A stretch of 64,000 nt of DNA from Caulobacteraceae bacterium (lineage in GTDB: Bacteria > Pseudomonadota > Alphaproteobacteria > Caulobacterales > Aquidulcibacteraceae), in the NCBI GenBank assembly GCA_009773335.1, contig WRPF01000002.1, positions 72,000-135,999 of the forward strand. The letters run 5' to 3'. The notes under the pieces are model-generated. The model had not been told where the DNA came from. It did no database searches and saw only the letters and a list, made by a program, of their open reading frames with translations. Of this stretch, positions 55,177 to 62,644 are shown piece by piece. The position numbers and the translations under genes were made by a program. Every line of letters starts with the position of its first letter. The stretch's first letter is position 1.

Positions 55177-55494
55177 TTGGTTAGGATCAGCATTCTTTAT
55201 CCGGCGCGGGCAGGGGCGCGCTTTGATGTGGATTACTATATCAACCGCCATGTGCCGCTGGCGCTCGAATATCTCGGCGACGCCATAGAGGGCTTTTCGG
55301 TCGATCTTGGCTCGCAACGTCCGCACTGGCCGGAGCCGGCATTCCTTGCCATGGCGCATTATCTCTGTGAGAGCTTGGAGGCGTTTGAGGTGGCCTATCG
55401 TCCTCACGCTCAGGCGTTGCAGGGCGACGTTACAAACTATACCGATATCGAACCCAGATACCAAATCAGTGATGTGGCGTTTCAAACGTCATGA
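55177..55494 (+). CDS. EthD family protein
   Basis: A 105-residue dimeric alpha/beta-barrel protein of the EthD group: VRISILYPARAGARFDVDYY, INRHVPLALEYLGDAI and YTDIEPRYQISDV. EthD proteins assist degradation of ethers or act in small-molecule pathways; the biochemistry is unclear. The start is TTG 55177 with AGGAG 10 nt upstream. It is the last gene before the IS630 left end at 55510. Confidence 0.72.
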   Translation: MVRISILYPARAGARFDVDYYINRHVPLALEYLGDAIEGFSVDLGSQRPHWPEPAFLAMAHYLCESLEAFEVAYRPHAQALQGDVTNYTDIEPRYQISDVAFQTS

Positions 55495-55524
55495 TTGGGG
55501 CGTCCGTACTAGAGCAGATTCCGA

Positions 55525-55861
55525 TCATGTTGAAGCGTATCCTGCGGCCTTGAAGTAGTTGCGGCATTCGTCGGCGGCGAATTCTGGAAGCACCTCGCCG
55601 ATGACGGTCCATAGCTCATCGACAGTCCTGGCGGCGGCCTTGCGCAGGATCGCCTTCAGTTTGGCGAAGGCGTTCTCGATCGGATTGAGGTCAGGCGAGT
55701 ACGGCGGCAGGTAGCGCAGTTCGCCGCCGCGCGCCTCGATGAGCGCGCGGATCGCCGGGTTCTTGTGGGCTGGCAGGTTGTCCATGACGACGATGTCGCC
55801 GGGCGAGAGGGTCGGGGCCAGCACCTGTCCGACGTAGGCGGCAAACGCCGGCCCGTTCATC
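55525..55861 (-). pseudogene. IS630 transposase, C-terminal part
   Basis: It starts at [20 protein letters not shown], next to the IS66 end, and contains [13 protein letters not shown] (second catalytic Asp) and [20 protein letters not shown] (catalytic Glu), then runs to the normal C-terminus FKAAGYAST. The first catalytic Asp region is missing. It was separated from its N-terminal part by the IS66 insertion and a deletion. Confidence 0.82.
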
Positions 55862-55953
55862 GTAAGCGGTGCGGAGACCCCGCCGTTTTCTGATATTCCC
55901 GTTCTCGCCGCTTGTAGCGAAGATCCCAGCTCTGCAGAGCGGGGGCGGATCGA

Positions 55954-56400
55954 TTGCAACAAAAGCTGCAAAGTTTGTTGGCGCAGGACGGCGGAAGCGT
56001 TCGCCGGCTAGAAGTACTTGAGGGGCCGACCGGGCGGCGCGGATGGCCTGACCCGGTCAAGGCGCAGATCGTGGCCGAGAGCTTCGCGCCCGGCGCTCGG
56101 GTGAGCGCGGTTGCGGCGCGGCACAGGGTGTTGCCGCAGCAGTTGACCACCTGGCGGCGTGCCGCGCGCGAGGGGCGGCTGGCGCTGCCCGCAGACGCCG
56201 GTGAGATGTTTGCCCCGTTGGTGATCGACCCGCCGGCCTCTTCGATCGATGCTACGGCGGTCTCGATGGTGTCGCCGACTTCGGCGCCGGGAGACATGCG
56301 CTGGATCGAGATCTTGGCCGGCGATGTCATCGTGAGGTTACCCGAGGACGCCTCGCCCGCGCGCATCGGCGATATCGCTGCGCGGCTGAGAGCGTCATGA
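55954..56400 (+). CDS. IS66 TnpA-like protein
   Basis: A 148-residue product with the IS66 TnpA/IS3 orfA HTH ([39 protein letters not shown]). The C-terminal part is [20 protein letters not shown]. It starts at TTG 55954; an ATG further in is possible. Overlaps tnpB by 4 nt. It belongs to a defective insertion sequence. Confidence 0.8.
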   Translation: MQQKLQSLLAQDGGSVRRLEVLEGPTGRRGWPDPVKAQIVAESFAPGARVSAVAARHRVLPQQLTTWRRAAREGRLALPADAGEMFAPLVIDPPASSIDATAVSMVSPTSAPGDMRWIEILAGDVIVRLPEDASPARIGDIAARLRAS

Positions 56401-56750
56401 TCATCCCTGCGCAGCACATCCAGATTGTGGTGGCGGTGAAGCCTGTCGATTTCCGAAAGGGGCATGACGGACTTGCGGCGATCGCCCAGAGCGCATTGGG
56501 GCTTGATCCGCATTCGGGCGTGGTCGTGGTATTTCGTTCACGCAAGGCCGACCGGATCAAGATTCTCTTGTGGGATGGGACCGGGCTGGTGATGTCATAC
56601 AAGCGACTGGAGTCCGGCGCCTTCGCCTGGCCGCCATTGCGGGACGGATCGATGCATCTGACGCCGGCGCAATTTGAGGCGCTGTTTGCCGGACTCGACT
56701 GGCGGCGCGTGCGCGCGCCGGTGGTGCACGCGCCGTCCGCGGCGGAGTGA
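56397..56750 (+). CDS. tnpB: IS66 accessory protein TnpB
   Basis: A 117-residue protein with the typical IS66 TnpB sequence: VAVKPVDFRKGHDGLAAIAQ, VVVVFRSRKADRIKILLWDG, and SYKRLESGAFAWPPL. Full length for the family. It is needed for IS66 transposition, but no functional TnpC is present. Confidence 0.92.
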   Translation: MIIPAQHIQIVVAVKPVDFRKGHDGLAAIAQSALGLDPHSGVVVVFRSRKADRIKILLWDGTGLVMSYKRLESGAFAWPPLRDGSMHLTPAQFEALFAGLDWRRVRAPVVHAPSAAE

Positions 56751-56816
56751 CTCACACGGGGCTAGCCGGTATTTTCGCGCTGTGGATTTGTCCCGGGTCA
56801 CGTTATAATTCTCGTC

Positions 56817-57350
56817 GTGTCCGACCCGGTCGCCTCCTTCGATATTTCCACACTTCCCGAGCCGGCGCGCGCGACGTTTCTTGCGCAGCGTTCGGCGCTT
56901 GAAGCCTTGCGCGAAGACATTTCGCGCATCGCGGAAGACAACGCCGAGCTGACCGCCGACAACGCGCGCCTGGCGCATCTGGTCAAGGAATTCCGCCAGG
57001 CGCTTCATGGGAAGAAGTCGGAAAAACTCGCCCCTGAACAGCGCGATTTGCTGTTTGAAGATCTGGAAGTCGCGATTGCCGACGCCGAGGCGCGCAAGGA
57101 GGCCCGCGAAAGGAGATCCAACACTGGCGATCGCGCAAAGGCCAATCGCAATATCGGCCGTCTTCCGCAGCATCTGCCACGCATCGAAAACGTGATCGAA
57201 CCTGCAGACGTCACGTGCCCGTGTGGCTGTGGACCGATGACGCGCATCGGTGAAGATCGCACTGAACGCCTCGACATCATACCTGCCCAATTCCGGGTGA
57301 TCGCGACGGTGCGACCGATCCTGCTCGGCTGCGTGCGCCGTTTTTTTTGA
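56817..57350 (+). pseudogene. IS66 transposase TnpC, N-terminal fragment
   Basis: The GTG at 56817 starts an IS66 TnpC: a coiled-coil region (LREDISRIAEDNAELTADNA), the KKSEKLAPEQRDLLFEDLEV segment, and the zinc-finger CPCGCGPMTRIGEDRTERLD. After FRVIATVRP the frame runs into the inverted IS630 sequence and stops at 57350. The DDE catalytic domain (about 300 residues) is missing. Confidence 0.82.
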
Positions 57351-57690
57351 AGGTCATGGCGTGGCGGTCGAGAAACCGCCAGATCGTGCTCGGCGCAAAC
57401 GAAACGCCGTAGACCTCGCGCAGCAGCGCCGCGATCTCGACGAGGGTGATGTCCTTGTCGGCGTCCACCGCCGCATGAATCGCCTTGCCGAACCCCTCGA
57501 TGGCCCGCGAACGCCGGTCTCCGCCCTGGCGCGCCGCTGAACTCACGCCGCTCTCGCGCCAGCTGCGGACCCAGCGCACCGCACTCGCCGCGCTCACGCC
57601 AAACCGCTCCGCCGCTGCATGGCGCGACATGCCGCTCTCGACCGCTGCGATCACACGCTCACGCAAATCCTTCGACAGAGATTTCGCCAT
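57319..57690 (-). pseudogene. IS630 transposase, N-terminal part
   Basis: ATG 57690 starts AKSLSKDLRERVIAAVESGM, with two HTH domains (SRHAAAERFGVSAASAVRWV, and LVEIAALLREVYGVSFAPST), to RHAMTFKK. At the run of eight A residues (minus strand, 57341-57348) the frame reads KKNGARS, while family-like KKTAHAAEQDR needs the +1 frame. This is either a programmed slip site or a frameshift. Sequence then joins the IS66 fragment. Confidence 0.84.
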
Positions 57691-57790
57691 TCCTGCTGGC
57701 CTCCGCCCAGCAGGAAGCGTGAATCAGCATTCGAGTCCAAAGGGAATCCCCGCGATTCAATCTGTTCGGATTTTGCTCTAGCAGCCGCAG

Positions 57791-57835
57791 AGCTTGCTCG
57801 CGCGCTCGATCGGGCAGGGCGACCTCGTCTATCGT
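57791..57835 (+). pseudogene. Remnant of a substrate-binding-protein C-terminus
   Basis: Fifteen codons read SLLARSIGQGDLVYR, 11 of 15 identical to MLLSRSIENGDLVYR in the substrate-binding protein at 53905. The remnant lies immediately past the right end of the IS630 element, with no start and a different continuation (RMENSRA). It is most likely a leftover of a duplicate gene cut by insertion or deletion. Confidence 0.42.
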
Positions 57836-57860
57836 AGGATGGAGAACAGTAGAGCTAAAC

Positions 57861-58289
57861 TTAGGTACGCTCGCGCACGCCGACACCCCGGCCATAGACC
57901 ATCTCGCCGCCGCACCAGGCGCCCACGAGCATTATGACAAAAGCGCCGGTGCCGGCGCCGATCGCCCACCAGGGCGCAGGCGCAACGGCGCTGTAGCTCT
58001 CGTTGATGCGGCCGATCAGGCCAACGGTTGAAAGCAGCCACGCCGCGCTCATCAGGCCTGAATGAACGAGCGCAAGCTTGGCGGCGTTCGCTTGCGCGCG
58101 CGACAACTCCATGGCTCCGACAGTGGCGGCGAGCGCGCCGGCGGCGACGCCGATCGCGGCGATGAACGCCGCCGACTGCCAGAAGAAGGTTCCGCCGAGC
58201 GAGATGGCGAGAACATCGCAAAGCGGCGTCATCATCCAGCACGCGATCGGCGCATGCACGAGCATCGGATGCAAGGGATGGCTCGACAT
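57861..58289 (-). CDS. DUF2231 family membrane protein
   Basis: A 142-residue protein with four hydrophobic segments and the family start HPLHPMLVHAPIACWMMTPL, then ALVHSGLMSAAWLLSTVGLI and CGGEMVYGRGVGV. Conserved histidines in the membrane might bind haem. Function unknown. It is 4 nt from the next minus-strand gene (58294) and so is in an operon with it. Confidence 0.85.
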   Translation of the reverse strand: MSSHPLHPMLVHAPIACWMMTPLCDVLAISLGGTFFWQSAAFIAAIGVAAGALAATVGAMELSRAQANAAKLALVHSGLMSAAWLLSTVGLIGRINESYSAVAPAPWWAIGAGTGAFVIMLVGAWCGGEMVYGRGVGVRERT

Positions 58290-58293
58290 GAGG

Positions 58294-58647
58294 TCAGATC
58301 ACGCCGAAAACGCTGCCAGCGAGGCTGAGAAAGCCCGCCACCGCCGCCAGCGCATGCACGCCCGCGAGCGCGCGCGGCGGTGCCTGTTTACGAATATGGA
58401 AGCTCACCAGCACGAAACCGCCGAGCGCGGCGATGACGAGGAGCGCGGCTGCGATCATCACCGCCGGGGGTTGCGGCGCGCCCGCCAGGAACGCCGTGTA
58501 GAGCAGGAGCGCTAGGCCAGTGGCGGCGAACAGGCCATGCAGGATGGCCGCTGGCCAAGGCGGCAGCGCGCCCTTGAACACACGCACCAGCATGTAGACG
58601 CCCAGCAAGGCGGAGCAGGCAAAAAGAGCAATCGCGGGGATCAACAT
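58294..58647 (-). CDS. Small four-helix membrane protein, unknown
   Basis: A 117-residue protein almost wholly hydrophobic: AIALFACSALLGVYMLVRVF, AILHGLFAATGLALLLYTAF, VMIAAALLVIAALGGFVLVS and HALAAVAGFLSLAGSVFGVI. Histidines sit in or next to three helices (LHGLF, SFHIRK, GVHAL). No named family is recognised. It is the first gene of a pair with DUF2231 and is preceded by two candidate ECF promoters (58684-58714 and 58809-58839). ATG 58647 chosen; the longer frame upstream would cross these promoters. Confidence 0.76.
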   Translation of the reverse strand: MLIPAIALFACSALLGVYMLVRVFKGALPPWPAAILHGLFAATGLALLLYTAFLAGAPQPPAVMIAAALLVIAALGGFVLVSFHIRKQAPPRALAGVHALAAVAGFLSLAGSVFGVI

Positions 58648-58683
58648 GGGATCAAGCCTCCAATGCCGCGTTGAGCGGCGTGT

Positions 58684-58714
58684 ATTGGATGCGGCGGGCC
58701 TATCAAAGGTTCCC
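58684..58714 (-). promoter_or_regulatory. Candidate ECF-sigma promoter P1 of the 58647 operon
   Basis: On the minus strand GGGAACC (58708-58714) is followed 18 nt later by TCCAAT (58684-58689), 36 nt before ATG 58647. The same pair of boxes appears before the sigma factor and folE. Confidence 0.5.
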
Positions 58715-58808
58715 GCGGACGTGCTCTTCGGTTTGATCGTTGACGGCGAACACAAGCTACCCCCCGACATCATGTTCCAGCGCCCCATCGGTGCGGTCAT
58801 GCATCGAG

Positions 58809-58839
58809 AATTGGGTGCGTCGGAGCGCCGAGAGGTTCC
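58809..58839 (-). promoter_or_regulatory. Candidate ECF-sigma promoter P2 of the 58647 operon
   Basis: GGGAACC (58833-58839, minus strand) is followed 18 nt later by CCCAAT (58809-58814). One mismatch in the downstream box compared with the other copies. It lies about 160 nt before the gene start. Confidence 0.4.
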
Positions 58840-58889
58840 CAAGGATTAGCAAGCTTGTGCGAATGCGGCCTGCGCGCAGCTGCGTTGAC

Positions 58890-59600
58890 TCAATCGAGCG
58901 GCGGCTGAGGAGCAAGCGCCAGTCGGGCTAACACGTTTTCCTTGATGCGCTCGCAGCGCTGCCCGAGGAACGGAAAGGCGTCGGCCATGGTCGAAGCGAG
59001 CGTTTCGTTGAGTGCGGCGCGCAGCATGCGCCGCGCGCGGTGCAGGCGCGTTTTCACGGTTTCCTCGCGCAGATCGAGGCTTTGCGCGGTTTCGGCGACG
59101 CTGCACTCCTCGATGTCGCGCAGCACGAAGACGGTGCGGAACGTCTCGGGCAGATCGTCGATGGCGGTCTCAATGAGGCGGCGTACCTGCATGCGCGCGG
59201 CGTCTTCTTCAGGGCTCATAGCGGGGCCAGCATTGGGAAACATGATCACATGCGCTCCACTGCCTTGGGCAGCTTCCACCTGTTCCATGCCGACCACGTT
59301 GCGGCGCTTGCGCAGGCGGCCATTGGCTTCGTTGATAGTGATGCGGGTGAGCCAGGTGAAGATGCTTGCATCGCCTCGGAACGCGTCGAGGTTGGCGAAA
59401 GCCCGCACATAGGCCTCTTGCACCACGTCTTCCGCTTCGGCGTCATCCTTCATGATGCTGCGTGCGACCCGGAAAAGCCGCTGGCTGCCGCGTCGCATGA
59501 TGGCGCCGAAGGCCTCTCGATCGCCCGCCCGCGCCTTTTGCACGAGCTCGGTCTCCTCTTGCGCGCCATAATCCGTGCGAACGACATTCTGCGCCGCCAT
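58890..59600 (-). CDS. RNA polymerase ECF sigma factor
   Basis: The 236-residue protein has region 2 (LFRVARSIMKDDAEAEDVVQ, then EAYVRAFANLDAFRGDASIF and TWLTRITINEANGRLRKRR) and region 4 (LPETFRTVFVLRDIEECSVA, ETAQSLDLREETVKTRLHRA). A C-terminal tail FLGQRCERIKENVLARL carries a lone Cys. It initiates transcription at a limited promoter set. No anti-sigma gene is adjacent. ATG 59600 has GGAGAG upstream. A candidate promoter of the type GGGAACC-N17-TCCAAT ends 29 nt before its start, suggesting autoregulation. Confidence 0.93.
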   Translation of the reverse strand: MAAQNVVRTDYGAQEETELVQKARAGDREAFGAIMRRGSQRLFRVARSIMKDDAEAEDVVQEAYVRAFANLDAFRGDASIFTWLTRITINEANGRLRKRRNVVGMEQVEAAQGSGAHVIMFPNAGPAMSPEEDAARMQVRRLIETAIDDLPETFRTVFVLRDIEECSVAETAQSLDLREETVKTRLHRARRMLRAALNETLASTMADAFPFLGQRCERIKENVLARLALAPQPPLD

Positions 59601-59628
59601 GAGTCTCTCCGTGGTCCAGCCCAAACCG

Positions 59629-59658
59629 ATTGGACGCCCGGGCGTGGGAAAGGTTCCC
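59629..59658 (-). promoter_or_regulatory. Candidate ECF promoter of the sigma-factor gene
   Basis: On the minus strand GGGAACC (59652-59658), 17-nt spacer, TCCAAT (59629-59634), 28 nt before ATG 59600. The immediate flanks GCGGGAACCTTT are the same as in the 58708 copy. Confidence 0.55.
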
Positions 59659-59663
59659 GCACT

Positions 59664-60308
59664 TCACTCCGGACGCCGCTGCAGCAGACCAAGGACATCC
59701 TGGCGCAGGCCGCCCTCCTGGTAAACGCCCCTAAAAGCGCGCGTCACCAGCAGCGATCCGTGCTTGCGCACGCCGCGCGAGGACATGCATTCGTGGCGGG
59801 CCTCAACCACCACAGCCACGCCGAGCGGCTGCAAGGCTTGGTCCAATGCGTCTGCGATCTCTGCGGTCAGTCGTTCCTGGATTTGCAGGCGGCGCGAATA
59901 GAGGTCCACCAGCCTGGCCAGTTTGGAAATGCCCACGACACGTCGCGAAGGCAAATAGGCGATGTGCGCCACGCCGCGGATTGGCGCCATGTGATGTTCG
60001 CAGGTCGATTCGAGCGGAATGTCGCGCAGCACGACCACGTCCTGATAGCCGCCGACCTCGCCGAACGTCCGTTCCAGAATGGCCGCCGGTTCTTGCGCAT
60101 AGCCGCAGAACCATTCCTCGTAGGCGCGCGCCACGCGCGCCGGCGTCTGCGTCAACCCTTCGCGCGCGGGATCGTCGCCGGCCCAGGCGATCAGCGTGCG
60201 CACGGCCTCCTCCGCTTGCGCGCGCGAGGGGCGGGTAAGCGCCGGCCGGGGCTCGGACGCGGTCTGATATGAGCCGTCAAGAATGTCAGCGCCTGATTCC
60301 TGAAGCAT
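59664..60308 (-). CDS. folE: GTP cyclohydrolase I FolE
   Basis: A 214-residue enzyme making 7,8-dihydroneopterin triphosphate from GTP. The zinc/active-site motifs are intact: STCEHHMAPIRGVAHIAYLP, VGISKLARLVDLYSRRLQIQ, RLTAEIADAL and ARHECMSSRGV. ATG 60308 gives the usual length with a short N-terminal extension. It is preceded by a candidate ECF promoter (60339-60368) and lies just upstream of the sigma-factor gene on the same strand, so induction of the pterin pathway by this sigma factor is plausible. Confidence 0.95.
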   Translation of the reverse strand: MLQESGADILDGSYQTASEPRPALTRPSRAQAEEAVRTLIAWAGDDPAREGLTQTPARVARAYEEWFCGYAQEPAAILERTFGEVGGYQDVVVLRDIPLESTCEHHMAPIRGVAHIAYLPSRRVVGISKLARLVDLYSRRLQIQERLTAEIADALDQALQPLGVAVVVEARHECMSSRGVRKHGSLLVTRAFRGVYQEGGLRQDVLGLLQRRPE

Positions 60309-60338
60309 GATGTCAACTCCGCTGCTCCTCGTTGGCTC

Positions 60339-60368
60339 ATTAGAGCCGCGGCGCCTGATTTGGTTCCC
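60339..60368 (-). promoter_or_regulatory. Candidate ECF promoter of folE
   Basis: GGGAACC (60362-60368, minus strand), 17-nt spacer, TCTAAT (60339-60344), about 30 nt before ATG 60308. The -35-like box carries the same GC prefix (GCGGGAACC) as at the sigma gene. Confidence 0.5.
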
Positions 60369-60709
60369 GCTGTCAATTCGCGGAACCCCATGGCCCCCCA
60401 CCCTTCGCGAGACATGGCGGCTGGGCCGGGGTTGAGCCAAATCCGCCACTGCAAAGAATCTGCCCGAAGATCGTTCAACTACCTTGATTGTCTAAGCGAA
60501 AGTCGAGCGTCCGCCGCCTCGGCGAGCGCTAGCCTTCGCGGGCGCAGCATCGACAACGGTCGCTCTCCATGCGCACTGTCGGCGTGCGGATTCCGATGAT
60601 GGCGTCCGTGATCGAGCCGACCACCATTGACATTCAGCGAAGCGAATGCCCGTACTCAGCGCGTTCCTGCGCGCACGAAACAGGCTCGGACTCTTCAGGG
60701 GACGGCACA
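60369..60709. other. 341-bp region between folE promoter and cupin gene, no gene
   Basis: No credible coding frame. A GGAACC at 60377 faces the folE promoter box, forming GGTTCC...GGAACC, but no TCCAAT-like box follows on the plus strand. The region likely carries the promoter of the cupin lipoprotein gene. Confidence 0.4.
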
Positions 60710-61210
60710 ATGAGAACGACGTCGAGTATGGCTAGACTGGCGCCGGCGCTGGCGATGTTTGTGCTTGCCGGATGCACGGAGAGCGCTGACCAGTCGGCTT
60801 CACCTGAGGCGAGCGCGCCGCCCCAGGCTGAAGCGCCCCTGACGCGTTTGGTTCAGGACCCTGAACTCCAGTGGGGCGCCTGCCCGGACATTTTCCCAGC
60901 TGGCTGCGAAATCACAGTCCTGCACGGTGATTCCGCACGCCCGAATGCCGATGTTTTTCTGCGCGTCCCAGGCGGGTACCAACTTCCGCCGCATTCACAC
61001 ACATCGGTCGAACGCATGATCTTGGTAGTCGGCGAGCTCAACGTTCAGTACCAAGGCGCGCCCGCGACCTTGTTGACAGCTGGCGAGTATGCATATGGCC
61101 CTGCGGGTTTGCCGCATGTTGCCAATTGCGCGAGCACTGAGGCGTGCACGCTATTTATCGCCTTCGAGGGGCCGGTTGATGCGTTGCCTTTCGAAGGCTC
61201 AATCGAATAG
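60710..61210 (+). CDS. Cupin-domain lipoprotein
   Basis: A 166-residue exported protein with lipobox (VLAGCTES, Cys22) and a single cupin: PPHSHTSVERMILVVGELNV holds the metal-type motif 1 (HxH...E), and GPAGLPHVANC holds the motif 2 histidine. Binding a metal and acting as a small-molecule binding or dioxygenase-like protein in the periplasm is possible. The start is ATG 60710 after a GGGGAC stretch; the longer frame to 60569 lacks a signal peptide. Confidence 0.8.
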   Translation: MRTTSSMARLAPALAMFVLAGCTESADQSASPEASAPPQAEAPLTRLVQDPELQWGACPDIFPAGCEITVLHGDSARPNADVFLRVPGGYQLPPHSHTSVERMILVVGELNVQYQGAPATLLTAGEYAYGPAGLPHVANCASTEACTLFIAFEGPVDALPFEGSIE

Positions 61211-61609
61211 CGCGTTTTCAGCGGTCAGGCGCAGGCTTCAAACCCCCGCAAGGCGCTTTCGGTTCGCATCGACGACGTGTTCCTCCTCCCATCTGCGTGC
61301 GCGACGCTCTTTGCCCGTCGTGCATCGTGTCTTCAACGGACACCCGCTGCACTTTGCTGTCCAATAGACGTGGGGATTGAGACCATTTTCGAAACTCGAG
61401 AGGAGCTACTCGTCTGCAGGACAGCGATGGGCGTTCCCGTCGGGCCGGAAGACGAAGGCATCCTTGCCAATGCGGCCAATGCGTGTCGCCATGCTGGAAT
61501 TGGCCATAGATCAGGTTCGCGCGCTTGTGTTCGAAGCCGAGCGAAGTGAAGAAAAGGCGATTGAGAAGGCCGCTGCGGGCGCGCGACACCGGCTGTGGCA
61601 TGAAGGTGA
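61211..61609. other. 399-bp stretch with no intact gene, upstream of a cytochrome remnant
   Basis: Frames on both strands lack protein-like composition. The stretch ends at a stop codon (61607-61609) directly before the b-type cytochrome fragment, so it may contain the unrecognisable, decayed N-terminal half of that gene or inserted DNA. Confidence 0.4.
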
Positions 61610-62071
61610 TGCACGCTTGGCCACAATCCTCTCGGCGCAGTGGCGGTGTTCGCGCTGTTGGTGTCCCTCAGCGTTGTTGTCGTCACCGGATTGCTGAGCG
61701 CGGGCGAGGAGGGACCGTCCGGGCCGCTCGCGGCTGTGTTCGGCATGGATCTCGCCGAGGCGCACGAATTGTCGTTTCGGGTTTTGCAAGGGCTTGTTGT
61801 GCTGCACCTGATCGGCGTTGCGGTGACGAGTTTGGCAAGCCGGGACAATCTGGTGCTCGCCATGATCACTGGCGGCAAGCGGCGTCCGAAAAACGACCCT
61901 GCAATTGATGCACAACCAGCCAGCGGCGCTGCACTCTTGGCGGCGGTCTTGCTTTCGGGCGCCGCAGCCTTGGCGTTGATGACGATGCCGCATCCTATCG
62001 GCGGCGATAGTGGCGGCGAAAGCACTCAGATCGAACGCGGCGAAATCGATCAAGACGATGAGCGCGACTGA
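61610..62071 (+). pseudogene. C-terminal part of a cytochrome b561-like membrane protein
   Basis: The frame from 61610 reads LGHNPLGAVAVFALLVSLSV, then GLLSAGEEGPSG, HELSFRVLQGLVVLHLIGVA (TM with His) and a third hydrophobic segment ALLAAVLLSGAAALALM. This matches the second half of the cytochrome b/b561 family that serves Ni-Fe hydrogenases or periplasmic oxidoreductases. The first helices with the first haem histidines are missing and a stop lies immediately upstream. A GTG at 61640 may allow a shortened product. Confidence 0.6.
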
Positions 62072-62126
62072 GCAACACAAACGGGCCATGGGCTGCCGGG
62101 AGCCGTCATCAATGAGGAGATTGCTT

Positions 62127-62608
62127 ATGGTACGGAAACTTGTCACAGCGGTCTCCGCGCTGTTCCTCACGGCCTGCACGAGCGGGCACGCGGGGCACGG
62201 CGCACACAATGAGCGCGTGCGCCAAATCGCCGTCGCCGGCGCTCAAGTAATGCCGTTCGATCTTGAACGCAGCCCCGCACATTCGCCGATACTGCCTATG
62301 GCGGCGAACAGAGCGTGGTGTCCGACGGCGGAGATGGCGCTCAGATCGTCCTTATCAGGCGCCACCTTTCAGACGAGGCCGCGCGTTTTGCGCGCGGCGA
62401 ATTTGGCAGTCCCGAGCGCATCCACGGCCATGAAATGCCGGGTCTTGGCGTATTGCGTGCGAATTACAGCGCCTTGCAGGTCGCCTATGCCGAACTCCCG
62501 AACGGCGGCGCGATTTCGTACCGCGCCCGCGACGCCGAAATGATCGACGCGATCCACGCGTGGTTCGCCGCCCAGCGGTCCGATCATGGCGCTCACGCAG
62601 CTCATTGA
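62127..62608 (+). pseudogene. Small lipoprotein interrupted by a frameshift
   Basis: ATG 62127 (GAGGAG upstream) starts a lipoprotein (LFLTACTSG) with a His-rich segment (GHAGHGAHNE), then AGAQVMPFDLERS. Homology-like coding then moves to another frame: FADTAYGGEQSVVSDGGDGA, EFGSPERIHGHEMPGLGVLR and the SDHGAHAAH end. The shift lies between 62271 and 62282, in a run AGCCCCGC. It resembles small proteins found in metal/copper islands with MPFDL and IHG-MPGL motifs. Damage or a sequencing error cannot be told apart. Confidence 0.6.
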
Positions 62609-62644
62609 GTTGCGCTTGTCGCTCAGTCATGGCGACATACTGGG

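Larger units (their letters stand above)
55862..57318 (+). mobile_element. IS66-family element, truncated at its right end
   Basis: The left end is at 55862 with GTAAGCGGTGCGGAGACCCC, the standard GTAAGCG-type IS66 terminus. The three-gene order tnpA-tnpB-tnpC is present, but TnpC stops after ~166 residues and there is no right inverted repeat. The right junction falls in the shared CCGATC around 57315-57320 with the IS630 N-terminal part. Confidence 0.8.
55510..57780. mobile_element. IS630-family element interrupted by an IS66 remnant
   Basis: The ends are matching inverted repeats flanked by TA. The left end reads TAGAGCAGATTCCGATCA from 55510; the right end, read inward on the minus strand from 57780, is TAGAGCAAAATCCGAACA. 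The IS630 family duplicates the TA target. The transposase (minus strand) is split: N-terminal part 57319-57690, C-terminal part 55525-55861. A 5'-intact, 3'-truncated IS66 element lies between them. The element is non-functional. Confidence 0.8.

Noticed and set aside
54978-55193. A 71-codon minus-strand frame ending FLQGTLFIPRGTPQN
   Set aside because: It has somewhat protein-like composition, but no family is recognised, it overlaps the EthD start, and it lacks an RBS. It may be a decayed gene fragment; not enough support.
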